Shown here in pieces: positions 50,501 through 61,470 of a DNA stretch of 64,000 nucleotides (position 1 is the stretch's first letter; each line of letters begins with the position of its first letter). A program made the position numbers and the translations under genes. Origin of the DNA: Leucocoprinus leucothites (taxonomy: Eukaryota > Basidiomycota > Agaricomycetes > Agaricales > Agaricaceae); assembly GCA_013368445.1 (NCBI GenBank), contig JAACJO010000019.1, forward strand, positions 310,001 through 374,000, read 5' to 3'. The notes beneath the pieces are model-generated. The model was not told the DNA's origin. It worked only from the letters and a program-made list of their open reading frames with translations, and made no database searches.

Positions 50501-50696
50501 TAGTCTTCGTCGGACTTGGGTCAGGAGGGTTGTTGACTTTCGGAGTTTCGCTTCTTTGGACAGTTGCAGCAGTAGGAAGACTGCGTACGGGGTCGCAATC
50601 TTCGAGCTTCTTGCGGTGGTGAAAATAGGTTTTAACAAATTTCCAACCCAGAGTGACCATGACGGCCGTAAGTAACTGAAGGAGATGGAGCAGCAT
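47516..50696 (-). CDS. NACHT NLR-like protein with eroded C-terminal GTPase, copy B (nonsense codon in 3' part)
   Basis: The start at 50696 (MLLHLLQLLTAVMVTLGWKF) is hydrophobic, a possible membrane anchor, followed by a charged coiled segment (EKYEKRRKAEEDERWKKADD). An intron joins to LEKLLLRAMPSAMLYSEARA and the NACHT domain: Walker A GPAAVGKSAVAQ, Walker B LFIVLDGLDECNG, sensor-like WMICSRPEPHL, then a helical region with SHFLGF-like ASGHLGFASFIIRFIGDHQY and IRIYHTSFSDYLRD. After 48930 come a linker module and a G domain homologous to copy A. In the frame set by copy A this part has TAA at 48204-48206, the P-loop reads GPEGSHV (no GK[S/T]), and the DTPG motif is replaced by VGPLGPS. The final exon (47516-47960) is open and ends in a Lys/Arg/Gln-rich tail. 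The NACHT half looks functional. Confidence 0.75.
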
Positions 50697-52199
50697 GAGG
50701 CAGAAGGAAGGGGGTACTAGCAGTGTGGTGGGAATTAGGCCATGGACCTAACTCGCAGGTGATATTCTCATTGCCTTATATGCTGGGCTAATTCACCCAG
50801 GGTGATAATAGCTAATTTGCGCATTAGGCAATTTTGCGCTAATCAGCCGTGCAAGAAAGCAATTTCATTTTCCCTGCTGATTTGCGGCAAAACAGTCCCA
50901 GGCGATGTCACCATCCCTCTCTCATCCTTCCATGGACTCGGAATCGACGTGATGACCTGGCTAACTCCCTCAGGAGTAAAGCCGTAGTAAAACGTTTTGC
51001 GAGCTGACGGTATCCATCACGCGTTGTAGTGGGTAATTACGAGGGCTTCACGAATCTAAGAAACCCGTCTTTAGTGCCTTGCAATTGAAGGGTAGCAACA
51101 GCAGCGAGAGAGAGAAACGCACGAATAGATCGACATCTCCAACGTATTATATGGCCGTTGCTTCGCCTTCCACCGTCCACATATGATATTCTCCTATGCT
51201 CGTTTCTTGAGAAATGAGGCGAAGAATTGCGTCTTGGGACGTGCTTGGCGGTTTTGTCGAGGAGCTGACTTGTGACAGAGTTGGGAAGAGTGAGGCACTG
51301 AGAGTGGGGAAAACGTCTTGATTACTTCTCCTTGCGGCTGGGTCGAAAGAATCAGTGTGTGTCGAATAAACATGGATAAGAAAGCAAAGTACGGATCAAA
51401 CGCCGTTGGCATCACCGCGTTCAGCTTCGTTTCCTCCTCATCTCGATTCTCCAAAGTTGAAAAAACGCACAGCCAGCTCCAGATGTCGATGAAGCGACGC
51501 CCGCCAATGAGGTGTCAGAAGGGAAGAAAGAGTGGAATACGCCGTGTTGGATCCAGACAACATTGTGTCATGCTAGCTCGAATACGCACCGACTGGTTAT
51601 ACGTCTTCTGTCTATTGGATAGAAACTGAGGATGAAAGAATACAGGGTGTTGATACTCTGATATGCCGTTTCTTCAGCTCACGGGTACGATACCCAGAGG
51701 ACTACACGAGAGGCACAAATGGACCGGCCCAAATCGCGTGTTTTGCATCCGGCTCATCGTGCGGCTGACTGGAGTGCTACTCAGCTATGTATCTTACTCT
51801 ACGATTGAACCTAAGGAAATACGAGTTTTGGCATACCGAAGATATTTGAAGCCCGAATGCAATTCAACATATTCCATTCCCCATGAATCGAACCTTGATC
51901 CGATTGGCAAGCAAGAAACCACGCGGTGACACTTTCTCGCAAATGGAGTGCTTTCAGTAAATGTCGTGTTATCGCAAGCGGAACTGAATTCTTCGGGGAA
52001 GCCGATCTGGGCAGTGCCTTGATAACCACGAGGTTACGAGCTGTGATCATGACGCGAGGACGACTGAATGACGGGGTGAAAATGCCGGTCGGCAGGCTCA
52101 GCAGTGTATGTGATGCTGAGTAAACTCTGCTTATTTTTGTCGCTGATCATGCTTTCCAAGGGTTGGCGGGGTATATGTTGACAGAATGTGGGGTTATAA
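50697..52199. other. intergenic interval
   Basis: Holds the upstream region of NACHT copy B. Two short opposing frames near 51194-51629 have no recognisable motif. Nothing else seen. Confidence 0.3.
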
Positions 52200-52952
52200 A
52201 CGTCAAGCACAGTGAACTTGCGGGGAAGTCGAGGTTGCGACGTCTGTGCTCCGTTGGAGAATGTGGTCGGCGTGTGCAGAAAGCGCAGACAGCAGAAAAC
52301 GATGAGGAACTATCATACTATCGTTAGCATGATAATTAACATTGGGAGCCTGGTCGATGAGTACAAAGATGGCCACCGGAGTTTTCCGCAGTAGAACGTC
52401 ATCAAAGTCAAACTTAGCGCCCAAATACTTGTGATCGTTCCTTCCTACCGCCATGATCCTCCCAACCCCGGTCGATTACCTCTTGCTATGTAGTACTCCT
52501 ACAGCCCGTGGTCACGCGTCAAATCATTAACTATGAAACCGAGATGCCCTGAATACTTAAACGGAATTAGCAGGTGGGTCGAAATCTATCGGGACAACTG
52601 AACTGAATTAACATGGTTTTTTCAGGCATTTTGTACAGGCTGCAAATAACATTACAATGAAGGCAATGGTAACGGGGCGCGACTATCATCAAGGATTGTA
52701 AGCCATGCAGTCGGCTAGCGCGGCGGTTTCCAAGTTTCATCAGTCGCATCTGTCAATCGACCATGCCCTCCCGTGCCCGAGGCGGCGTTTCTGGACACGA
52801 AAACGGCTTTTGTCCAACTTGCCCAGTTCGAACTCGCTCCCAGTATGACGAGAGCAGCCCTGATAGTCCCATTAAACGACTCTTCACACTCGATGGTTTT
52901 CTCGGTTTCAAGTCGCGGTGTCCATGGGGGCCGAGGGTGGGGGACTACATGC

Positions 52953-52960
52953 TATAAAAT
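52953..52960 (+). promoter_or_regulatory. TATA box of esterase copy B
   Basis: TATAAAAT 55 bp before the esterase start at 53015, followed by GAG as in copy A. Confidence 0.55.
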
Positions 52961-53014
52961 GAGTACAATGTGAGCCTGCTTTGATTCAGTCTACCGCTAT
53001 ATCTCTCAACTCCA

Positions 53015-55358
53015 ATGCGGCCCGTACTAGCTTATACTCTATTGACCACTGCAACAGCGGTCTTTGCTGATGCCCCAGCCACTCTCGTAGACCTCGGTTA
53101 TGCCAAGTATCAAGGAACATTGAACAATGATACCGGAAACGTCGAGTTTCTGGGTGTCCGGTATGCAGCGGCTCCCACTGGTGAGGATCTGCCTGTCGTC
53201 TTTCTATAGTCATTCTTTAATATTTTATTCAGGCACTCTTCGCTGGCAAGCGCCTCAAGCACCTCAGTCCACTTCTGGCGTTCAACTGGCAAACACCCAA
53301 CCGAATACATGTATGCAAGGTGGAAATGGAGCAAACACGGTTTCCCCCTTCCTCAACTCTAGTAGTGTCGCCCGTCGACAGTCAGGCGCTCCATCAGCTT
53401 CGGAAGACTGTCTCTTCCTCAAGTGTGTTTTCACGATGTGACCATCTGTCTTATAGCCACTGACGATATCTTGTTGACAGTATCGTTACTCCCGCTTCAG
53501 GGAATGGGAAACTCCCAGTCGTTATTTGGATTCACGCGTTCGTATTTGATTCTTTTTCTTGACTTCCGTGTGATCTAACGTGACGTCCGAAATTTCAGAG
53601 GAGGATATACATGGGGGGACGCCTATCACTATACTCCCGAAGATTTGGTCGAGGAAGCAGGAGGTCAAGCTGTTGCCGTGGTCTTGCAGCATCGGCTAGG
53701 CCTCTTTGGATTCCTTGCCGGTCAGAAAGTCCATGATGGGGGTGTTTTGAATGTTGGTCTTCGTGAGTGTTCAGACTGAATGCAGGAAAACGAAGCTGAT
53801 CGCAGAGTTCAGTGGACCAACAGTTCGCTTTGCAATGGGTACAAGAACACGTAGGGCCTCCTTACTGACTCGTGCCCTGCTAATTAAATCCTAAAAACGC
53901 CCTCAGATCAGCAAGTTTGGAGGCGATCCTTCGAAAGTCACAGTTTGGGGAGACTCATCTGGTACGTTGGCTACTGTTCGCGTCTTAACCTAAAGCTGAT
54001 GCTATAATCTACTTATCAAAGGCGGCGGCTCTGGCCTTCTACACCTCGTCTCCAACAATGGGAATACGCAACCTAGCCTATTCCGTGGTATAATTACAAG
54101 CTCAGCATGCCTCTTGCCCACGTATGAATACAATGCCAAGATTCCCGAGGTAACGTTTTAGTCTAACTGTCGTCACATCCACTCAAATAGCTCCAGCAAA
54201 TATTCACCTCTGTCGTCGAACAAACTGGGTGCGAATGGTTTTATCCTGTCGGACCATGAATATACTGATGTTGATCTCTGATAGATGCTCTTCTACGTCC
54301 GATGCGCTAGCTTGTCTCCGCCGAGCAGATGCTGATGTCCTCAATCAAGTCAACAATAATATTACCGCCCAGGGATTCTATGGGCTCCTTACCTTCACTC
54401 CTGTTGTAGACGGTACATTCCTTACAGACCGCCCCTCTGTGCTACTTCGCCGGGGACAACTCAATGGTGTACGTGTATCAATCTTCTCTATGTGAGATGC
54501 TGAGTTCACACTCGGTGTTGGTTTCGTTAGGATGCAGTCATGTCTGTGACGAATACGTTTGAATCTGGCCGTCCGAATCTCGTTGATCCCAGTACTGCAG
54601 ATACAGTCCAAATCCCACAGTACATAGCGAATATGTGGCCGGAGCTTACTCAGGAGCAGATTGAGGAGGGTGCGACTTTATATGAGAGTGCGGGTTTGGG
54701 AGCACCGATTGATCAAGCTATTGCTATCAATACCGAATGTGAGTCTGGGTTCCTTTGATTAGGGACTCTGATGCTGAAAACTTGTATAGCGATCTTCGTA
54801 TGCCCGACCTTGTGGCTAGTCCGTTCACTTGGTGGAAAGGCCTTCAAGGTATGTTCTTACCTCATGAACGTCGACCTGGGGCTTGTTCTGATGCCAACCT
54901 AGGGTAAATTTGCCATTCCTCCCGGATGGCACGTCAATGATCTCGTTTACTACTTCCCAAAGTGCGTATCCTCTCCGCGCCTTGCCCCGTACAACTCATG
55001 CTTATCATTACTCAGCTCGCTCATGGGACAGCAATTCTCATCTCCACCATTCGACAACGCTGAGTTCAGGAACAATTTCGCCCAATCGTTTCTGAACTTT
55101 GTCATCTCACTTGACCCGAACCTGAAGTGGGATTCGTCCAACACGTTGCCTCAGTGGCCCCAGTGGACTACGGATGGGCGTGCGGAAATGGTGTTCAATA
55201 AGACGGAGGCGGATCAGCCTTTGTTCGAGGTTGTGCCGACTGCGGATGCTTTGCTTCAACGCTGCGAGTGCGTAAACACGTTCAATTCTCGGCTGATTTG
55301 TAGTGCTGATATCACCACTAGCTACTGGGAGAGCGTTGGCGCGAACTCTGGCCAGTAG
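53015..55358 (+). CDS. secreted type-B carboxylesterase/lipase, copy B
   Basis: Paralogue of the gene at 39257-41601. The signal peptide is MRPVLAYTLLTTATAVFADA. The mature part starts with VDLGYAKYQGTLNNDTGN and VEFLGVRYAAAPTG; an intron leads to TLRWQAPQAPQSTSGVQLAN. Then GNGKLPVVIWIH-A before the oxyanion-hole exon (GGYTWGDAYHYTPEDLVEEA), AVVLQHRLGLFGFLAG, FGGDPSKVTVWGDSSGGGSG (catalytic Ser at 53955-53957, motif split by an intron), TFTPVVDGTFLTDRPSVLLR and PPGWHVNDLVYYFP with the probable catalytic His. The last exon gives YWESVGANSGQ and TAG at 55356-55358. All introns are short and no internal stop was found. The N-terminal signal and NNDT, NSSS sequons suggest a secreted glycoprotein. 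Confidence 0.88.
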
Positions 55359-56182
55359 ACAAGTCGTGGATCTGAGAAATCTATTTTAACTGAAGCATCC
55401 GCGACCCGGTTCTTAGAATTTAATAGTCGTACGCTCAATATAGTCAGCTATTACATGGTGTTCCAGCTACTAATATTAATATTGTTGATCTGTATGCACT
55501 ACTATGACAGCTCTTGTGCCTTCAAGACGCGACCGATTAGGCATAGGCATCTCGTGGGTGACTATCGCTTATCCGGCTTTTGGCTGATTCAATAAGTACA
55601 AGGCAATATCGTCTGACGCATATTCTTGATTGGGACCGGTTAAATCACTACCGTCCATCGAGCAATACCAGTGACTTGAAGGCCGATAATCTATTTTTGT
55701 TTAAGAAATTTCATGTATCAACGCATTATCGACCTAAATCATAGAAGGCCCGAGAAATTATTTTTATAACCCCTTCGTAAATGTGCGAAGTGAATATGTT
55801 CCGAGACGGAATTTTGATGTTCGGGCTGCAACTCGGAAGGCAAGAGCAAGGTACCGGAAGTTGAAGTCAATGATGACCACCGATACTATCGGAGGGATGC
55901 AGTAATTTTGGGATGCAGTAATTTTACACTCCAATATTTTCAGTGTGTAAATTTGAACAGATTCTGTATAAGATACTCACGATGGAGATTAAAACAGGAC
56001 CCTTGTTCAGTATACAGCATGGACTAAAAGACAGCCATTATCCCACTGGAAAAGCTTCAGTGTCCCAAACAATTTAGTACCGACAACCGTGACAAAATTC
56101 AGATTGCAGACAAAATCATTCATGCATCAAAGACGTAAATCTAGACATCATCTATCATCTCCGTAGTCATATCGAAAAATAT
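55359..56182. other. intergenic interval between convergent genes
   Basis: Esterase copy B (+) and the secreted-protein gene (-) converge. The part at 55450-55590 resembles 45480-45610. A short direct repeat, GGGATGCAGTAATTTT / GGGATGCAGTAATTTTA, lies near 55892-55925. No gene seen. Confidence 0.35.
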
Positions 56183-57092
56183 TTAGAGGGAAATATCAAG
56201 GTCGATGTTAATACCAAGGAGGTTGACAAAGACCTTGACGAGGGCAGTAAGCTTAAGGTCAACACAGATGTTAACAATGACCGAAAGGAGACCCCTGAGG
56301 TCAACGGCAACATCGGCAGTAACACCAACAACAGCACCAACGATAACCGCGAGGTCAAGGCCAATGTTGGCAACAATCTTGAGAAGGGCGGTAACATCAA
56401 TGTGAACGCCAACTTTGACAACAAGAGCAACGGCAAGAACGATGGCCTAGAAACGAAATTAGTTTCAAGTCGAAGTCTATTGAATATGAAAGAACTTACG
56501 TTGAGGAGTTGAGCAAGGATTTGCGCGCAAACATGGACATCAATAACCGTGCCATTGAGATGAAGAGCAACAGAGATATCGGCAGCGACGATATCCTTGA
56601 TCTCATTACAAGCACCATGGACAATACCACCGATTTGAGCAAAGACCTTGACAGCGAGGTCAAGAGCAACGTGAGCATCAACGTCCGCGGTGATCTTGAC
56701 ATCTAAATCCACTAGAGTTAGAACCAAGAACCAAGTCACATGTGTTGGTTTAACGTACTCAAGTCCTTGATGAGGGGAAGAACCTGGGCATTGATGTCGA
56801 CGAGAACATCGGGAATACCTTTGGGGCCACTGTGCGACCCGCCAGTGGGAAGATGAAGGTCGTTAGCGTTAAGAACATGGTCGAGGTCAACCTTGAGGAC
56901 ATCCACGCTGGCGGCAACGGTGATGCCGTTCTATGAATTCATCAGAATATTGAAAATCGAACAACTGAGTGAACAACTTACCGGGCCTGCGTTAGCGACG
57001 TCGGCAACTGTGCTCGCGGGGCTAGGGAGAGCAGAGGTGACGGCGGAGAAGGCGAGAGTGGCAACGGCAGCGATGGCAGCGAAGGCACGCAT
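56183..57092 (-). CDS. small secreted protein with repeating Val/Asp/Leu pattern
   Basis: The start at 57092 gives MRAFAAIAAVATLAFSAVTS, a strong signal peptide, then ALPSPASTVADVANAGP. Four exons join by short introns: second exon SVDVLKVDLDHVLNANDLHL...IPDVLVDINAQVLPLIKDL; third DVKITADVDAHVALDLAVKV...IVAADISVALHLNGTVID; fourth AIVLAVALVVKVGVHIDVTA...LGINIDLDISL, TAA at 56183-56185. The mature protein is about 230 residues of alternating hydrophobic and Asp/Lys positions (VDV, ADV, LDL), with about three Cys, so it is not a hydrophobin. I do not know the family's function; similar repetitive secreted proteins occur in basidiomycetes. The antisense strand is also open over much of exon 4 because of this codon pattern. 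Confidence 0.78.
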
Positions 57093-57184
57093 TTTAGAAA
57101 ATGACCCAAAGAAAATAAAAGAGATAAGAAAGTTGAATGGAAAAGGATACGACGGCTGGAGAGTGAAGCGAGTTGTGAGTCTGG

Positions 57185-57191
57185 TTTTATA
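57185..57191 (-). promoter_or_regulatory. TATA box of the secreted-protein gene
   Basis: TATAAAA on the minus strand, 93 bp before the start at 57092. Confidence 0.45.
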
Positions 57192-58159
57192 CCATTCCCC
57201 CAAGGCTGATTGTTGATTGTAGAATAACGGCATACCTCCTAAACACGCCATTTTCATGGAGAGTTTTTTGACCCTTTCAAGGGAACGACAAATGAGGTTT
57301 AGTTTCGAGCCAACACATGAAGAAGAATACATAGAAATACAGACGTGTTAACGCTAGACCCTGAATTAATAGTCGATCAGACCCTGAGTGGTAAACGGCC
57401 ATTGACTTTTTCAACTGTTGTTTCGTTGGCTGTGGTTGTAGTTCCTTCAGCAGCAGTGAGCTGTCGCTCTGAGGACCTTCGCGCCCCGAGTCATCGACTA
57501 CGCATGCCTGTTCCGAACTGGTATTCGCGAAACGTCAAGTGTTGACCGTTATTACAACCAAATATTGAGCGTCCGGAGTCGGTCAACTGAAGGTCTAGTG
57601 CTGTAACAATGAGGACTGTGAACGTTTCCCTTACGTTCATAAAAGACTTTATGTCAACTTAATACTTATGTAAGTACTAGAAGACTGATTTGATCCTTCA
57701 TCTCGTAAACCATCAATTTCATTCTCTACTGGAGCTTCAGGCGGGTGTGCGCAAAGAATGATAATGTGGCGAGCTGCGATAACGTAGTCTCGCCCTTGTT
57801 TCTTTTGTTGTATCGGTGCATTGGAAACAACAATACAAGGCCCAGGAGGGATCCAAGAAGGGGAACGAGGTGGATGTAAGGCAGCCATAGAAATGAGGCG
57901 CCTGCCTCCCTGCCAACTAGGTATCATAATAAATAATCAATCAGACACGCTAATACACACGTGTTATGCCATAAAGCTGTTGTCGGGTTCCTTCCCAAGT
58001 CGTTCGATATGTTGCGGCCTACGAGCTGCGATCGTAACGATGTTGCTCGCGCTGAGCGCTCGTTTATTTCTCGAGCCTTCTTGCTGTGTTATTATGGATT
58101 TTTCTTTGTTGTGAAGGTTTTGAGAGCCGTTCTAGCTTCAGAGTGGTAGCTATGGTATA
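57192..58159. other. intergenic interval
   Basis: No gene recognised; short frames only. Confidence 0.3.
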
Positions 58160-58703
58160 ATGCAGCCAGTCATGTGCAAGCTGGTCAGGGTATTTTGCTC
58201 TAATATTCGCGAATCCCTTTCTGAGAATGCAGAGTGCATCAAGTTCCGTGCCTCGTCATTGTCAACCTCCAACCTCTCATGGCGGCAGATCCTTCGACAG
58301 TCCGTATTCAAAAAGGCTAGCGTGAGATAGGGCTCAGGGTGACTACATATCATCCACTGCACCCGAGAATCCGGGAATCTCGATCCCCGTGTGCATGGCA
58401 TGCAATCATCTCTACAAATTTGCATTAAGCGTCGTGTCCATTGCATTCATCAAGTCCATCGAGAACCATCAAGAGGGGCCTGTGGATCAGGGAAGTAACA
58501 AGCTGTTGGGTTAGAAAGGATAGGAAAGTAAGAGGTTGGAACAGGTCAGGGAGAAAGGGATAGCTGATGAGTTTCTTGAATTGGGAGCAGCGACTCTTGT
58601 CAAAGATAAGTGGGTCTTCCTTAAATTGATGGCCCATGATGAACTTATACTCAGGGAGTAGCACAGCCAGTTGATAAACCAGTACGGTAGGTGAGAACTC
58701 CAC
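58160..58703 (-). pseudogene. NACHT gene fragment, copy C
   Basis: The minus strand matches the NACHT core of copy B from about 50000 down to 49475. Seen: LVYQLAVLLPEYKFIMGHQF, KEDPLIF, FLPDL, HRPLLMVLDGLDECNGHDA (Walker B kept), VQWMICSHPEPYLTLAFLNT and CRRICRHERLEVDNDEA. It lacks the Walker A part and everything after the DWPH region, and the frame changes near 58440 and 58220. It is a truncated relic about 8 kb from copy B. Confidence 0.8.
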
Positions 58704-59157
58704 GCTTCGTTTTCACGCATGAGTGATGGGGCGCTAACCTGTGCTAACTGACCCATCTCTTTATCAAGCAATCAATCGAGCCTCCATACATCTGCTGCAA
58801 CAACCTCAACCAACACCTGCATTCACACCATGCGGTCGCCACCACCGTCCAACACCCAGGATATAGCCGGGGCAGACAACAGCACCAGCACCTCCCTCAT
58901 ACTGTCTCTCCAGTTGACCGAAGGCATCCTGGGCCAATCATCCCATCTCTTGGGCTGACCAAAGACGTCACTCCACTGTCTCTCGGGTTGATCGAAGACA
59001 CTATGTCTATGTGAGACGAGTATTCAACAACCTGTGTATAGAGAAAGCATCATATCTATTAAGAATGTCAGTTGATCATCTCTAGCTACTTGTAAGACTA
59101 CTGCGAGACAACTAAACAAGTTGACCAGAACTGGCTGAAAACAAATGATTGCTAGCT
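58704..59157. repeat. interval with degenerate ~31-nt repeats
   Basis: Between about 58901 and 59006 three related units occur, with cores CTGTCTCTCCAGTTGACCGA, CATCTCTTGGGCTGACCAAA and CTGTCTCTCGGGTTGATCGA, each followed by AG.C. or similar. The rest shows no gene. It may belong to the end of the neighbouring transposon. Confidence 0.4.
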
Positions 59158-59635
59158 CTAGACCCTTGCAAGCACAGATGCCATTTGCATGAACACTTCC
59201 CAGACATTCTGAAGTGAAACCTGCGGTTTACCGACTTCCTCATATGCCCTCTCAGTGAGTTCTGCAAATCTGGTGTCAAACCAACCCAGGTTCTCTTCCT
59301 TCGAGCCAACTTCCTCAGCTAGGACAGCACACATATCCACCATGGCATCCTCTGGTACCTTGATCAAGCAGTTATGGCTACCAAGACTCTTGCAGTTCTT
59401 AAGTGTGTGGCTAGGGATATGTGCAGAAGACAGTAATTTTGCTTTCTGATCATGGATGTGATGCTGATTCCACCATGTAGAGTACTCATTGAGTGCATCC
59501 TGAACCAAAGGAACAAATGTCCAGTAAAGAGCACACTATGCGGAGATGTCAGACAGCACTACAATAGATGCAAAGGAAGCTGATCCACATACTGGTGCTG
59601 GTTGTTATGCTCCTGAAAGAAATGTTCGTGTTTCC

Positions 59636-59640
59636 CCTGA
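59636..59640. repeat. target-site duplication, left copy (CCTGA)
   Basis: Pentamer directly before the LTR; identical to 60316-60320. Confidence 0.8.
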
Positions 59641-60315
59641 TGTTAGGATTTACAGTCAGAGCACCTAGTAACATCATGTGTCACAACACGTGATTGGGTT
59701 ACATAAGTCAGTGGCTCACTGGTCTTTAACCTACTTCAATTAATGAGCTTGAGTATTCTCAAAAGCCCAGTAAGAGAAGGCCAAGAAGACTTGAGGTAAG
59801 TCTAAGGTAGTGCAAGGTTTGAGACAACAACAATGATATAAGTGAATTCCAGTCAGGGCGAGTAAACACAAGTAGTCTGGGAAACAAAGGAAAGATTAAA
59901 CTTGTGTTTAATCTTCCTAATACAAGGTCCTTAAATACTAACTAACCATAAGTGTATCAAACTATGAAACTACAACTACAAGTCCTGGATCATAATTATG
60001 ATACTGATGAATATTAATCTGTCTGCTGATGTAACAGCTATCATAGTTAGATATCCAAATGTTCAAATCCAAATGCAATGTCTATAAAACAATCATTGTC
60101 TGTTTATCAATCTATTAGTCCATTCCTATCAAACAGTGAAACTGCTTCTCCTAATCCTGGTGATGACATCTGTCCAGTTGTACCTTTCTTCTTCAATATC
60201 AAACTCCCCAATGTATTCCTCCCAATTGAGTAAGGCCACTTCAGACTGGGTGGCTGTGTTAGTGTCTAGAACGATCAAGTCACAATGGGCATCAATCAAG
60301 TCAACATTTATAACA
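59641..60315. mobile_element. solo LTR (675 bp) with 5-bp target-site duplication
   Basis: The segment starts TGTTAGGATT and ends TTTATAACA, so it has TGTTA...TAACA termini. It is flanked by the identical pentamer CCTGA at 59636-59640 and 60316-60320. Removing it with one CCTGA copy restores a continuous integrase reading frame on the minus strand (KEILQ joined to GKHEHF). It holds no retrotransposon genes, so it fits a solo LTR left by recombination between two LTRs. A TATAAAA lies near its right third. Copia versus gypsy origin is not decidable. Confidence 0.82.
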
Positions 60316-60320
60316 CCTGA
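60316..60320. repeat. target-site duplication, right copy (CCTGA)
   Basis: Pentamer directly after the LTR; identical to 59636-59640. Confidence 0.8.
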
Positions 60321-61470
60321 AGAATCTCTTTCTTGAGATTTTTACCTAGTTTCTTGTGCATCCATTTCCAAAATGACTCAATAACAATGTTCTTAACTGA
60401 TTTGACCTTGACAAGAGGAGGATATTCATCAGAGTTGATGTTTGGTGCACATATTTCACTGAGAGACTGATAGTGTTAGTAACAGTATCTAGGATAATTG
60501 GTGATGGTGGTAAGTATTATCGTACCAAAATGTTGTTTGAATGCTCATCTGCCATCCAATTTCAGAACCCTTATTGGTTGTGATCTGGATGGGGATTCCT
60601 GTTGGCATTCAGTAAGTGAAATCTCACCAAAAATGCAAGTCTACAAACCACAAATGTCTGAGACCAGGTCCAGGAACACATGACCTATTGCTGAAGCCTT
60701 TCGAGCATCCGGAAGTACACAGAGCTTCAAGATTTTGCCAGACCACTTATCTCTGTAGCCATAAATCGGAAGAGCAAGGCTCCCCACCTGGAGAGCTTGA
60801 GTATTGAGCTTCTCATGTCCATCGGCTGAAATTTCATGGAATGGACCAATTGACTGGAGTGGCTGACATCTGATCTGCTGTGCCTTTTGACCAGGGTACC
60901 AAATATCAAAACCTTCAGGAGCAACAGCTTGCATGATCACCCAAATGTGATCCCTTGAATATATGATCAGCAGATGATATAGAGTCCAGAGCTAGCAACC
61001 TCAATAACATACCTCAGTATGAAGACCAGCTTATCTTGAAGCTTATCCTTGATGGCAGCTGGTCCATTTGCATGTACAACATCTTTTGCTACCTCTTTGA
61101 TAACAGCATCTCTGAGTTTTTGACTAGAGAGTCCAGGCCATTTGATACTTGGGATATCAAGTTGCTTCTGTAGTTTAAAGAATGTCAACAGTCTAAATCA
61201 AGCATTGAGTTATGAACAAAATGAAAAATAATGAGGTCATACAACATACCAGATATCAAGACCAAGATCTGCTCAAATTTGATCAAGCTTCTGTTGTACA
61301 CTGAGAGGAAGGACAGCAAGCTCAGTGAGATACTTGCAAAGGACTTCATCAGATGGATCTAGCATGAAGTAAGTTGACGCAGTTAGCTATTATTCTATCA
61401 TACTACATGAGAGACATACACAGTTTTTAGTACCTGAGCCATAGCCATTTTTCCCACTAGGATTAGGCAT

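Larger units (their letters stand above)
52200..55358 (+). repeat. inverted segmental duplication, arm B
   Basis: Counterpart of 39257-42425 in opposite orientation: esterase gene, conserved TATA box and about 800 bp upstream. The arms are about 9.8 kb apart and enclose NACHT copy B and the decayed third esterase. Confidence 0.7.
59158..61470 (-). pseudogene. integrase-like (DDE) transposon protein, disrupted
   Basis: Matches the integrase-core protein family abundant in Agaricomycete genomes. From 61470: MPNPSGKNGYGSG, YLTELAVLPLSVQQKLDQI, then TFFKLQKQLDIPSIKWPGLS, VAPEGFDIWYPGQKAQQIRC, GPFHEISADGHEKLNTQAL with LPIYGYRDKWSGKILKL, GIPIQITTNKGSEIGWQ, DEYPPLVKVKSVKNIVIESF, then KHEHFFQEHNNQHQ, YWTFVPLVQDALNEYSTWWN and a C-terminus at 59158. 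Introns are short. Damage: TGA in frame at 61273-61275, a solo LTR inserted at 59641-60315, and Asn where the family has the second catalytic Asp (TTDKGSE is usual; here TTNKGSE). First Asp (SADGHEK) and Glu (IESFW) remain. Not functional as it stands. Confidence 0.75.

Noticed and set aside
51860..51930. Minus-strand AGGTTCGATTC resembling a tRNA B box
   Set aside because: Flanking bases do not form the T-stem or acceptor stem.
56205..56706. Plus-strand frames rich in Asn/Asp/Ser opposite the secreted protein
   Set aside because: They are the antisense image of the Val/Asp-patterned exons; the minus strand has a signal peptide, good splice sites and a TATA box.
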